From positions 1-64,000 of the forward strand of contig CAJTVQ010000013.1 in NCBI GenBank assembly GCA_910579935.1: 64,000 bases of DNA, given 5' to 3'. The notes below the pieces were generated by a model. It was not told where the DNA came from. It did not search any database and worked only from the letters and a program-made list of their open reading frames with translations. The DNA is from an uncultured Lachnospiraceae bacterium (GTDB taxonomy: Bacteria; Bacillota; Clostridia; Lachnospirales; Lachnospiraceae). Shown here piece after piece: positions 8,773 through 17,092 of the stretch (positions within the stretch are counted from its first letter, which is position 1; each line of letters opens with the position of its first letter). The translations under genes and the position numbers were made by a program.

Positions 8773-10344
8773 ATGGCAGAGGATTATTTTAAATTTGCTA
8801 AATATTATTCCGTTGTGATATATGGAGGGAATAAAAGCGGAATGAATTTTTATCAGCAATTGGCAGTACGGGGGTATTCTATTCAGTGCTTTATTGATGC
8901 AAGAGCGGCAGAATACAATGGTGTACTTAGTGTTAACGGAAAAAAAGTGCCGATATACGGACCGGAAGATATAGATAAATTGGATTTGGAGGTTATTATT
9001 CTCATTGCAGTCAGAAACGCAGTTGAACAAAATAATGTGGCAAAAATGCTTTGGCAAAAAGGTTTTCAAAATATTATTTATATGCCTATGATAAAGGAAA
9101 ATATACAGAATGTGAAACCGATCAATTGCTTGAGGCAGTTTTATCAGGAGTTTGTCGATGGGAGGATTCAGGAAAATGCTATTTTACCAAAGCAAAAGGT
9201 ATTATGGGAAGCGGCCCCTTTTTGGGATCATGCAATGATCGGGCAGGATGAGGAATATGTTACGGCATGGGTTCCGATATCAATGATCCATTATTACGCA
9301 AAGAGTCAGAGTGACAAGATGATACAGTTGGCCGGGATTACAACAAGCAAAGGATTAGGTGAAAAATATTTAGATAGAAGTATTTTTCAATTGGAATGGC
9401 TGAATGATTTGTTTCATTTCTTGCTTACCGGACAAGGCAATTTGGAGAATTATTGGAAAATAGAAGAAAGAATAGAAAATCATGTGAAGCAACAGTCAAC
9501 CAAGGAAAATCAATTATGGTTTTCCGACCGGCAGAAATGTGCAGAAATACTGATGTCAGGAATGAATACGGGAAGTGATTTTCTCATTCATTCTGCGATT
9601 CCGGTTCAATGGAATGAAAAGGGATATTTTAATATTTGTGATGGAGGACATCGGCTTGCTTTCTTGAATTGTATATATATGAATATGGCGCCAGTCCAAA
9701 TGAAACATGAGGATTATGATAAATGGGTAAATGGGGAGGTATTGGAAAAATTCCTGTACTTTATACAGGAGAATACAATAGCAGCTTTCGAAGCGCCAAT
9801 TCCCCATCCATGGTTTTATGGATGCGAAGTGCGAGAAGAAAAATTTGGTAATACCATTTTAAAATGTATTTTGGAGCAGTTGATGCGGCTTAAGATATAT
9901 GATCATTTTTCTGTTTTGGATGTGAATCCGAGGGAGGGGTACTATTTACAACATTTTGTCAGGATTGATGCCGGAGATGTAACAGGTATTGTATATGATA
10001 AAAAACAGTTTGATTTTCTGGTACATCTGAATCAGCTATGCCATATGGAAGAATATATTAATTTAGTCACTTTGGATGACGAGCAGAAAAATCATAAGAA
10101 ATATGATATTGTGCTGATGATGAAAAAACTGAGTGAATTCAGTGAAAAGGAGCAGATTGAATATATTAAGTGGATTTCGTCCAAAACGACAAAAATGGTT
10201 ATATGGGAATCCGGTGTTGATTATGAAAAAGAAAAAAAGATGATTATGCAGTATGCAGGATTTGAGGATTATATTTTTCTTAAATGGGTATTAAGTGAGA
10301 ATGTGATAAGAGAAACCGGGATTTTCCTGAAGCAGGTGAATTAA
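8773..10344 (+). CDS. Three-part protein: Rossmann-like module, ParB-like DGGHR domain, methyltransferase-like C-terminus
   Basis: I favour the ATG at 8773, eight bases after AGGG, over the ATG at 8767, which is too close. Residues about 10-95 are the shared module (VVIYGGNKSGMNFYQQL, CFIDARAAEY). The middle part contains NICDGGHRLAFLNCI at about residues 287-301, a ParB-like GxHR signature. The end carries a methyltransferase-like fold (FSVLDVNPREGYYLQHF). The domain order matches the 6417 gene, so the pair arose by ancient duplication within the cassette. The sequence HPWFYG is close to HPCFYRD in the paralogue, which supports homology outside the motif. The function is unknown. Confidence 0.6.
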   Translation: MAEDYFKFAKYYSVVIYGGNKSGMNFYQQLAVRGYSIQCFIDARAAEYNGVLSVNGKKVPIYGPEDIDKLDLEVIILIAVRNAVEQNNVAKMLWQKGFQNIIYMPMIKENIQNVKPINCLRQFYQEFVDGRIQENAILPKQKVLWEAAPFWDHAMIGQDEEYVTAWVPISMIHYYAKSQSDKMIQLAGITTSKGLGEKYLDRSIFQLEWLNDLFHFLLTGQGNLENYWKIEERIENHVKQQSTKENQLWFSDRQKCAEILMSGMNTGSDFLIHSAIPVQWNEKGYFNICDGGHRLAFLNCIYMNMAPVQMKHEDYDKWVNGEVLEKFLYFIQENTIAAFEAPIPHPWFYGCEVREEKFGNTILKCILEQLMRLKIYDHFSVLDVNPREGYYLQHFVRIDAGDVTGIVYDKKQFDFLVHLNQLCHMEEYINLVTLDDEQKNHKKYDIVLMMKKLSEFSEKEQIEYIKWISSKTTKMVIWESGVDYEKEKKMIMQYAGFEDYIFLKWVLSENVIRETGIFLKQVN

Positions 10345-10398
10345 TTGATATGTAGAAAAGAAGTGTAGAATCAGTAAAGTACAAATAGGAGGGGCAGA

Positions 10399-11504
10399 GT
10401 GACTATGAAGAGGACAGAAAGAAATAGTTTGATGGAAATGTTAAATGCGGCAAAGTGCGATATAGAAGATAAGCAGGTTGTTGTTTGGGGGACTGGTAAT
10501 ACGGCAAAGCTATATCAAAATAATATAGACAGATTGGAAGCAGAAGGGATTAAGATAGTATATTATGCAGATAGCACTTCATCAAAGTGGGGGGGGTATT
10601 TCAAGGTAAGCAGATTATTGATCCCGAAGAGATTAAGGGATTAGAGAGGGTATTTGTTATAATATGCAGTATGAATCCTGCAAATGCAGCTGAGATATCG
10701 TCGCTATTAGGAGAATGGAGAATTGAAGGGGCACCAGTTGATAAAGTGATTTTATCTAGATATTGTAAGGAAGTAATCGAATGTTATGATATTTTGGAGG
10801 ATGCAGAATCAAAGAGAGTATATGCAGCTTTGATTAAAGCCCGAATAAATGTTGAGAATCCGCCGGTAGATATTATTTCACCTGACCAATATTATTTGTT
10901 ACCACAATTTTGCAGAGAGAACGAGAATGAAGTTTTGGTAGAATGTGGAGGGTATACGGGGGATACTTTGGAAACATATATCAGGAAGAAAAAAGGGAAA
11001 TTTGGTCAAATAATTAGTTTTGAACCGTATCTTGATAATATAGAGAAGGCAAAGGAGCGGGTAGCAAAATTAATAAGAGAATTTGAGTTGGATGAAGATA
11101 AAATTAAATTATATCCTTATGCAGTGAGTGATAGAGCAGAAAGAGTATTTGCTGAATGTTTGGAAGTGGGAAAAGAAAATTTATTGCAGGTATCATCTGA
11201 AAGGGAAGAAGGGGGCAAAGATATAGAATACATAGATGCGATAACTTTGGATGGATTTCTGGCAGAACCATATTCTTTTTTGAAAGCAGATGTAGAAGGT
11301 GATGAGAAAAAAGTATTATTAGGTGCTAAAAATGGAATTAAAAATTATAAACCACTGTTGGCTATTTGCATTTATCACAGTGCAATGGATTTTTATGAAA
11401 TTCCTATATTAATAAAAGAAATGGTTCCTGAATATAATCTGTCAGTCAGACATCATAAGAAAACTCTATCAGAGACGGTAATATACGCTTATTTGGATGA
11501 GTGA
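10399..11504 (+). pseudogene. FkbM methyltransferase with N-terminal module, frameshifted in a run of eight G (possible phase-OFF state)
   Basis: A GTG at 10399 (or ATG at 10405) follows AGGAGGGG and opens VVVWGTGNTAKLYQNN, the shared module. The frame runs into a stop at 10644 after passing the G tract at 10589-10596. Adding one G, or removing two, restores one protein through ...FQGKQIIDPEEI... to the stop at 11504. The downstream part is an FkbM methyltransferase (VECGGYTGDT, late motif ADVEGDE). Everything else in the gene is intact: no other stops, normal length of about 368 residues, and a good ribosome site. This is the pattern expected of a gene switched off by slipped-strand mispairing, though an assembly error in the homopolymer would look the same. 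Confidence 0.75.
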
Positions 11505-11524
11505 TAAATCAAAGAGGAGAGAAT

Positions 11525-12682
11525 ATGAGAAGAGATAAATGCCCAATATGTAAAAGTAAGAGTAAAACAATCATTAAAAAGATACGGCTGACAATACCTG
11601 AATATTTTCATCTGCCGGATAACTATGATGTAGTCGTTTGTGAAGAATGTGGATTTTGTTATGCTGCAACGAAAGCTACATTAGAGGATTATGATTATTA
11701 TTATACCCATTGTAATTCTTATAGTGGAATGCCAACCGAGTCTGCGGGTAAAAGGAAGTTCAATCAAAGGGCAGTTGAACTGGTTTCTTTTGTGGATAAA
11801 GATAAGATGATTATGGATATTGGATGCGGTAAAGGAAATTTAATGCGCTTATTGAGAGAACAGGGATTCCGTAATGTTTTTGGAATGGATCCTTCTTCAG
11901 ACAGTGTTATACAAATGCAGCAAGAAGGATTTACAGTATTTAAAGGCAGTATCTTTGATGAAGTCAGGGCTGATTTAAAAGGAAATTTTGATTGCATTTT
12001 TCTATTTGACGTATTGGAACATTTGTTATATCCGGATTTAGCAATCGAAAAGGTATCAGGCTATTTAAAAGAGGATGGATATTTACTGATCAGTGTACCG
12101 AATTATGCTGCTTTATTTGAAAATTACACAATGCTGGCGAATCAATTCAATCAGGAACATATTAATTATTTTTCAGTTACTTCTCTCGATAATTTGTTGC
12201 AGAGTAAAAATTTTTACAGAGTTGATGACGAGAATATAAGAAAGCAGGAAATTGTGGATTCGGCTGAATTATTGGTAGTATATCGTCACTGCAGTGAAGG
12301 AATATTGAATAAACTAAACTACCCAATTAAGGATGAAATCTGTAAAAAATCAATCGAAACTTATATTCAGCGAAATAATGAATCAGAACAGGAAATTAAT
12401 AATAAACTGACTCAATTTGATACGGACAGTGTGTATGTTTGGGGAACGGGAGCTTATGTTATGTGGCTGCTGTCAAATACAGAGATGAGCAATATGAATA
12501 TAGAGGCTTTTATTGACAATAATCCTGTTAAAGTGGGAAAAGAGTTTTTTGGGAAGCCGACTATAAATATTGAAAAAATCAGCAGGGATATTCCTATCCT
12601 GATATGTTGCATGAGATATTCACAAGAAATTGCAGACCAAATAAAAGCGGCGCATTTATCTAATGCATATTTAATATTATAG
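11525..12682 (+). CDS. C-methyltransferase-like SAM enzyme with zinc-binding N-terminus and C-terminal Rossmann-like module
   Basis: The ATG at 11525 follows AGAGGAGAG; the open frame from 11501 overlaps the previous stop. The N-terminus has two CxxC pairs (CPICKSK and CEECGFC) as in NDP-hexose C-methyltransferases. The SAM motif MDIGCGKGNLMRLL is near residue 96. The C-terminus carries VYVWGTGAYVMWLL and AFIDNNPVKVGKEFFGKP, matching the putative C-terminal domain of that family. Such enzymes add a methyl group to carbon 3 or 5 of NDP-4-ketohexoses, making branched sugars. With the CDP-4-keto sugar genes downstream, a CDP-linked branched deoxysugar is plausible, but the exact carbon and sugar are inference. 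Confidence 0.75.
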   Translation: MRRDKCPICKSKSKTIIKKIRLTIPEYFHLPDNYDVVVCEECGFCYAATKATLEDYDYYYTHCNSYSGMPTESAGKRKFNQRAVELVSFVDKDKMIMDIGCGKGNLMRLLREQGFRNVFGMDPSSDSVIQMQQEGFTVFKGSIFDEVRADLKGNFDCIFLFDVLEHLLYPDLAIEKVSGYLKEDGYLLISVPNYAALFENYTMLANQFNQEHINYFSVTSLDNLLQSKNFYRVDDENIRKQEIVDSAELLVVYRHCSEGILNKLNYPIKDEICKKSIETYIQRNNESEQEINNKLTQFDTDSVYVWGTGAYVMWLLSNTEMSNMNIEAFIDNNPVKVGKEFFGKPTINIEKISRDIPILICCMRYSQEIADQIKAAHLSNAYLIL

Positions 12683-12700
12683 GACAAATATGAGGTAATT

Positions 12701-13561
12701 ATGAAAATTTTGATCACTGGTGCACATGGCTTTATAGGCAGGAATTTAACTGAAAAGTTACAAGACAAGTATTTCATTGAAACGCCTGGAAGAGCGCAAT
12801 TAAATTTATTGGACTGTGAAGCAGTGGAATCTTACCTTAAATATAACGAATTTGATATTATCATTCATACTGCAACTACAAATAAAACTATGCTATCATA
12901 CGAAATTCTTGAGGGTAATCTTCAGATGTTTTTTAACTTGGAGAGATGCAGGAAGCTTTATGGAAAAATGTATTATATGGGGTCAGGAGCTGAATATGGC
13001 ATGGAGCATTATATTCCGAATATGAAGGAGGAATATTTTGGGACAAATATTCCGAAAGATACATATGGATTTTCAAAATACATTATGTCAAAAATATGTG
13101 AGCAGAATGAAAATATATACGATTTGCGTCTATTTGGCGTATATGGAAAACATGAGGAATGGGAAAGAAGGTTTATTTCAAATGCTATATGCAGGGCCTT
13201 AAAAGGGAAAGATATTACGATTCACAAGAATGTTTATTTTGATTATCTGTGGGTGGATGATTTGTGTAAGATTATGGAATGGTTTATCGAACATAATCCC
13301 AGACATAAGCATTATAATGTGTGCAGGGGAGAAAGGATCGATTTATATTCATTGGCATGTATGGTCAGAAAAATTTTAGATATAGATTGTGATATTGTAG
13401 TAGGGGAGCCGGGATGGAAACTGGAATATACGGGAAATAATGAGCGGCTTTTAAATGAAATCGGGGATTATCAATTTTCAGAATTTGAGGAGTCTATTCA
13501 AAGTCTATGCGAATTTTATAAGTTAAATATAGATAAGATTGATGAGAAAAGGCTGGTGTAG
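12701..13561 (+). CDS. NAD-dependent epimerase/dehydratase (extended SDR)
   Basis: The 286-residue protein starts with MKILITGAHGFIGRNL, the GxxGxxG dinucleotide-binding motif of extended short-chain dehydrogenases. The catalytic YxxxK pair is seen as YGFSK near residue 122, and GSGAEYG precedes it. The length fits NDP-sugar reductases and epimerases. In a CDP-3,6-dideoxyhexose pathway an enzyme of this kind reduces the 4-keto group or epimerises the ring, as Abe, Prt and Tyv do in enterobacteria. The gene starts 18 bases after the methyltransferase stop behind GAGG. Which sugar position it acts on cannot be told from the sequence. Confidence 0.8.
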   Translation: MKILITGAHGFIGRNLTEKLQDKYFIETPGRAQLNLLDCEAVESYLKYNEFDIIIHTATTNKTMLSYEILEGNLQMFFNLERCRKLYGKMYYMGSGAEYGMEHYIPNMKEEYFGTNIPKDTYGFSKYIMSKICEQNENIYDLRLFGVYGKHEEWERRFISNAICRALKGKDITIHKNVYFDYLWVDDLCKIMEWFIEHNPRHKHYNVCRGERIDLYSLACMVRKILDIDCDIVVGEPGWKLEYTGNNERLLNEIGDYQFSEFEESIQSLCEFYKLNIDKIDEKRLV

Positions 13562-13622
13562 ACATAATAGGAGATGTCTTTAGTATGAATTTTTAAATAT
13601 TTGCTGGAAAGGGGTAGATTAT

Positions 13623-13689
13623 ATGCAGTCTGTTAAAAAATGAGCCATTAGTAAATGGGAATGAAAGACTTGTGAATGGAAGGGAGCAG
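13623..13689 (+). pseudogene. Short remnant of an aminotransferase N-terminus
   Basis: In one frame from 13639 the DNA encodes NEPLVNGNERLVNG, closely matching the opening NEPLLNGNEKKYL of the intact aminotransferase at 18176. An ATG at 13623 gives MQSVKK before a stop, and one extra A in the run at 13635-13640 would join it to the remnant. The frame soon ends inside the start of the cupin gene. This looks like a scar of a lost or moved aminotransferase gene, too short to be functional. Confidence 0.5.
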
Positions 13690-13691
13690 AA

Positions 13692-14126
13692 ATGGGACAA
13701 ATTGAAGAAGTAAAGAAAAAGAATAAGGTTTTAGCAATGATCATCCGTAATAATTATGCCTGTGACGGAGTAGATTTTATTACTCCGAATGAGTACTCAC
13801 AGCAGGTAGCATATATGAATCATCCGACAGGGAAGAAAATAGATGCACATGTGCATAATCTGGTTCACAGAAATGTGGTGATGACACAGGAAGTATTGTT
13901 TATTAAAAAAGGTGTACTGCGAGTTGATTTTTACGATGAGTATGAAGATTATTTGGAAAGCAGAGATTTGCATGCAGGAGATATTATTTTATTAATTTCC
14001 GGCGGACATGGCTTTTCTGTCTTAGAGGAAGTGGAAATGATAGAAGTCAAACAGGGACCATATGCCGGGGAGAATGACAAAAGGAGATTTAAAGGGATAG
14101 AGGAAAATCAAATCAAATATAAATAG
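13692..14126 (+). CDS. Cupin-fold sugar-modification protein
   Basis: The 144-residue protein is a single cupin domain with the conserved run HAGDIILLISGGHGFSVLE and the end motif MIEVKQGPYAGENDK. Histidines in HVHNLVHR and GGHGF are candidates for metal or substrate binding. Cupins of this type sit beside glucose-1-phosphate cytidylyltransferase genes in many surface-sugar clusters, as here, where rfbF-like genes follow. They may be sugar isomerases or epimerases, but I know of no firm assignment. AAGGGAG precedes the ATG at a good distance. Confidence 0.7.
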   Translation: MGQIEEVKKKNKVLAMIIRNNYACDGVDFITPNEYSQQVAYMNHPTGKKIDAHVHNLVHRNVVMTQEVLFIKKGVLRVDFYDEYEDYLESRDLHAGDIILLISGGHGFSVLEEVEMIEVKQGPYAGENDKRRFKGIEENQIKYK

Positions 14127-14152
14127 ACAGAATGGGTGTATTGGTGAAAACT

Positions 14153-14923
14153 ATGAAGGTGGCGATTTTGGCTGGCGGCATGCAGAGTACGATAAATAAT
14201 GAGCAGGAAGGTATTCCCAAGCCGATGGTAGATATCGGTGGGAAACCTTTGCTGTGGCATATTATGAAGTATTTTTCAGAATATGGTTTGAATGAGTTTA
14301 TTATTTGTGGTGGTTATCGCGTAGATATGATAAAAGAATATTTTATGGACTATTATATTTATGCTTCAGATATTACTGTTGATCTCCAAAATAACAGGAT
14401 TGAGGTTCATAAGAAGCGAACAGAGGATTGGAAAGTGACGGTAGTAGATACCGGGTTATTTTCTTCTACGGGACAGCGCATCAATCGGATTCAAAAATAT
14501 ATTGAAGAAGACGAATTTATTGTAACTTATGGAGATTGTCTTTCTGATATTGATATACAGGCAATGCTGGAAACGCATAAAAGAAATGGGAAAATTGCGA
14601 CAATTGTATTGGCGAAACCAACCGGAAGAAATCGATTGTTACCGATAGACAGTAAAGGGGAGCTTAGGTATGATAATCGTGGAAAAATGGAAAATGATGT
14701 GGCATGGGTAAATGCAGACTGTTTTGTTTTTCAGAAACAGGTATTTAATCATTTATTGGGAAATTACGATTTGGAAAAGCAATTATTTATCAAGCTCTCT
14801 GCACAGCAGCAGTTGAGCACTTACCGGCACAAGGGTTTCTGGATGCCAATTGAAACAAAGAGAGATTTGGCTTATGCTGAACGTCTTTGGAATGCAGGCA
14901 CAGCTCCGTGGATAAAGGAATAA
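14153..14923 (+). CDS. Degenerate glucose-1-phosphate cytidylyltransferase paralogue
   Basis: The protein (about 256 residues) aligns along its length with the intact RfbF that follows: KPMVDIGGKPLLWHIMKY, VNADCFVF, HKGFWMPIETKRD. The nucleotide-binding signature is altered, however. Where RfbF has LAGGKGSRISEES, this copy has LAGGMQSTINNEQ, lacking the glycine-serine-arginine step. YGDG has become YGDC, and GRFGAL has become GRNRLL. It may have lost catalysis and act as a partner of RfbF, or have changed substrate. An ATG at 14132 would add seven residues; I chose 14153 because MKVAILAGG aligns with the start of the paralogue. Tandem duplication is the likely origin. Confidence 0.75.
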   Translation: MKVAILAGGMQSTINNEQEGIPKPMVDIGGKPLLWHIMKYFSEYGLNEFIICGGYRVDMIKEYFMDYYIYASDITVDLQNNRIEVHKKRTEDWKVTVVDTGLFSSTGQRINRIQKYIEEDEFIVTYGDCLSDIDIQAMLETHKRNGKIATIVLAKPTGRNRLLPIDSKGELRYDNRGKMENDVAWVNADCFVFQKQVFNHLLGNYDLEKQLFIKLSAQQQLSTYRHKGFWMPIETKRDLAYAERLWNAGTAPWIKE

Positions 14924-14949
14924 AAGAAAATAGTATATAGGGGTAGAAA

Positions 14950-15726
14950 ATGAAAGTAGTTATTCTTGCCGGTGGAAAAGGCAGTAGAATCAGTGAAGAA
15001 TCGCAGTTGAAACCCAAACCTATGATAGAAATTGGCGGAATGCCAATTTTGTGGCATATTATGAAGATTTATTCTTTTTATGGTTTTCATGAATTTATTA
15101 TCTGCTGTGGTTACAAAGGACAGATGATAAAGGAATATTTTATTCATTATTATATGTATCAATCGGATTGTACTATTTCTTTATGTGAGAAAAGTATGCA
15201 GATACATGAAAATCATGCGGAGCCCTGGCGGGTGACTTTAGCAAATACAGGTTTAAATACATTGACGGCGGGGCGGATATTAAAAATAAAAGATTATATA
15301 GATGGTGATGAATTTATGCTGACTTATGGTGACGGAGTTTCGGATGTTAATTTGGAACGACTGATAGATTTTCATCATAAGAATGGGAAAATTGCAACGA
15401 TTACAACAACACAGCCGTCAGGACGGTTTGGAGCGCTTAAAATTAATAAGGAAACAAACCAGGTGGAAGGATTTAAGGAAAAGGCAAGGGGAGACCAGGC
15501 ATGGGTAAATGCCGGATTTATGATATTGAACAGAAAAATTTTTGATTATATGGGAGATGGCAGCGAGATGTTGGAGGATGGTCCGTTAGAGGCTGTTGCA
15601 AAAGATGGAGAAATGGCGGCGTATAAGCACGAAGGATTTTGGTCGCCGATGGATACACTGCGGGATAAGTACTACCTGGAGAATTTGTGGAAAAGTGGAC
15701 ATGCTCCATGGAAAATTTGGAATTAA
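14950..15726 (+). CDS. rfbF: Glucose-1-phosphate cytidylyltransferase
   Basis: The 258-residue enzyme joins CTP and glucose 1-phosphate to make CDP-glucose, the entry step of CDP-deoxyhexose synthesis. It has the full signature: MKVVILAGGKGSRISEES, KPKPMIEIGGMPILWHIM, YGDGVSDVN for metal binding, and QPSGRFGAL for product contact. The length equals that of known RfbF proteins. It follows its degenerate copy by 26 bases and precedes rfbH and rfbG, making a complete CDP-4-keto-deoxyhexose set. GGGG lies just before the ATG. Assignment is strong. Confidence 0.92.
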   Translation: MKVVILAGGKGSRISEESQLKPKPMIEIGGMPILWHIMKIYSFYGFHEFIICCGYKGQMIKEYFIHYYMYQSDCTISLCEKSMQIHENHAEPWRVTLANTGLNTLTAGRILKIKDYIDGDEFMLTYGDGVSDVNLERLIDFHHKNGKIATITTTQPSGRFGALKINKETNQVEGFKEKARGDQAWVNAGFMILNRKIFDYMGDGSEMLEDGPLEAVAKDGEMAAYKHEGFWSPMDTLRDKYYLENLWKSGHAPWKIWN

Positions 15727-15739
15727 AGGAAGGAAACAG

Positions 15740-17077
15740 ATGTTTGAAAATATGTCCGAACAGGAAGCAAGAGAAAGTATATTAAAGCAGATAGAGGATT
15801 ACTGTAAAAAATACCATAATCAAAAGAAATATAAAGCCGGAGATAAAATTTCATATGCATCGCGTGTTTATGATAGTCAGGAACTGGTAAATTTAGCAGA
15901 CAGCGCACTGGACTTTTGGCTGACGGCAGGAAGATACACTGAGGAGTTTGAACATAAGATGGCGCAATATCTTGGTATCAGATATTGTTCGCTTGTAAAC
16001 TCTGGTTCCTCTGCTAATTTACTGGCATTTATGGCATTGACATCCCCGTTGCTGGGAGAGAGACAAATAAGGCGTGGTGATGAGGTAATTACCGTAGCAG
16101 CAGGTTTTCCTACAACAGTTGCTCCCATTATACAGTACGGAGCAGTTCCGGTGTTTGTGGACGTGACGATCCCGCAGTACAATATAGATGTAACCCGGTT
16201 GGAAAAGGCAGTGACAGATAGGACGAAGGCAGTGATGCTCGCACATACTTTAGGAAATCCTTTTGATTTAAAAAGTGTTAGGGATTTTTGCCAAAAGTAT
16301 AATTTGTGGCTGGTAGAAGATAATTGTGACGCTCTTGGTTCACGATATGAAATAGATGGGGAGTGGCATTTTACGGGTACAGTAGGTGATATAGGTACTT
16401 CCAGCTTCTATCCTCCTCACCATATGACAATGGGTGAAGGCGGAGCCGTATATACAGAAAACCCGCTTTTGCATAAAATTATCCGGTCATTCAGGGACTG
16501 GGGGCGTGACTGTATATGTCCGTCTGGACATGATAATTTGTGTGGTCATCGCTTTGACAGACAATATGGAGAGCTTCCATTGGGATATGATCACAAATAT
16601 GTATATTCTCATTTTGGATATAATTTAAAAGCGACGGATATGCAGGCCGCAGTTGGCTGCGCACAGCTTGAAAAAATGCCGGAATTTGCCAGGCGGAGAA
16701 GACAAAACTTTGCCAGGCTGTATAATGGATTGGAAAATCTGAAGGATGAGCTGATTTTACCAAGGCCATGTAAGGGTGCAGATCCCTGCTGGTTTGGGTT
16801 TTTAATCACATGCAGTGAGGGAATGGACCGCAATCACATGGTTCAGAGAATGGAAGAAAAAAACATTCAGACAAGAATGCTGTTTGCCGGCAATTTAATC
16901 AAACACCCTTGTTTCGATGAAATGCGTAGACTGGGACAGGGCTATCGTGTTGCGGGAGACTTAATGAATACAGACCGGATTATGAGAGACTCTTTTTGGA
17001 TCGGTGTATATCCGGGAATGACAGATGAGATGATTGATTATATGATTGCAGTGCTTCAGGAAGTGATTTTGAAGTGA
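15740..17077 (+). CDS. rfbH: CDP-4-keto-6-deoxyglucose 3-dehydrase (E1)
   Basis: I chose the ATG at 15740, behind AAAGGAAGG; a longer frame from 15596 runs inside rfbF. The 445-residue protein has an aminotransferase fold, but the PLP lysine is replaced by histidine in SFYPPHHMTMGEGG (H227), the hallmark of the E1 dehydrase, which uses PMP to remove the C3 hydroxyl. Cysteines C196, C258, C260 and C268 match the [2Fe-2S] ligands of E1 (CIC ... C); the first spacing is 61 rather than the 57 residues of the Yersinia enzyme. E1 needs a ferredoxin-type reductase (E3), which is not encoded in this window. Confidence 0.9.
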   Translation: MFENMSEQEARESILKQIEDYCKKYHNQKKYKAGDKISYASRVYDSQELVNLADSALDFWLTAGRYTEEFEHKMAQYLGIRYCSLVNSGSSANLLAFMALTSPLLGERQIRRGDEVITVAAGFPTTVAPIIQYGAVPVFVDVTIPQYNIDVTRLEKAVTDRTKAVMLAHTLGNPFDLKSVRDFCQKYNLWLVEDNCDALGSRYEIDGEWHFTGTVGDIGTSSFYPPHHMTMGEGGAVYTENPLLHKIIRSFRDWGRDCICPSGHDNLCGHRFDRQYGELPLGYDHKYVYSHFGYNLKATDMQAAVGCAQLEKMPEFARRRRQNFARLYNGLENLKDELILPRPCKGADPCWFGFLITCSEGMDRNHMVQRMEEKNIQTRMLFAGNLIKHPCFDEMRRLGQGYRVAGDLMNTDRIMRDSFWIGVYPGMTDEMIDYMIAVLQEVILK

Positions 17078-17092
17078 TGCAGGAGAGGGAAA

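Noticed and set aside
15740..17077. Ordinary aminotransferase instead of RfbH
   Set aside because: The PLP lysine is replaced by histidine, and the E1 iron-sulfur cysteines are present.
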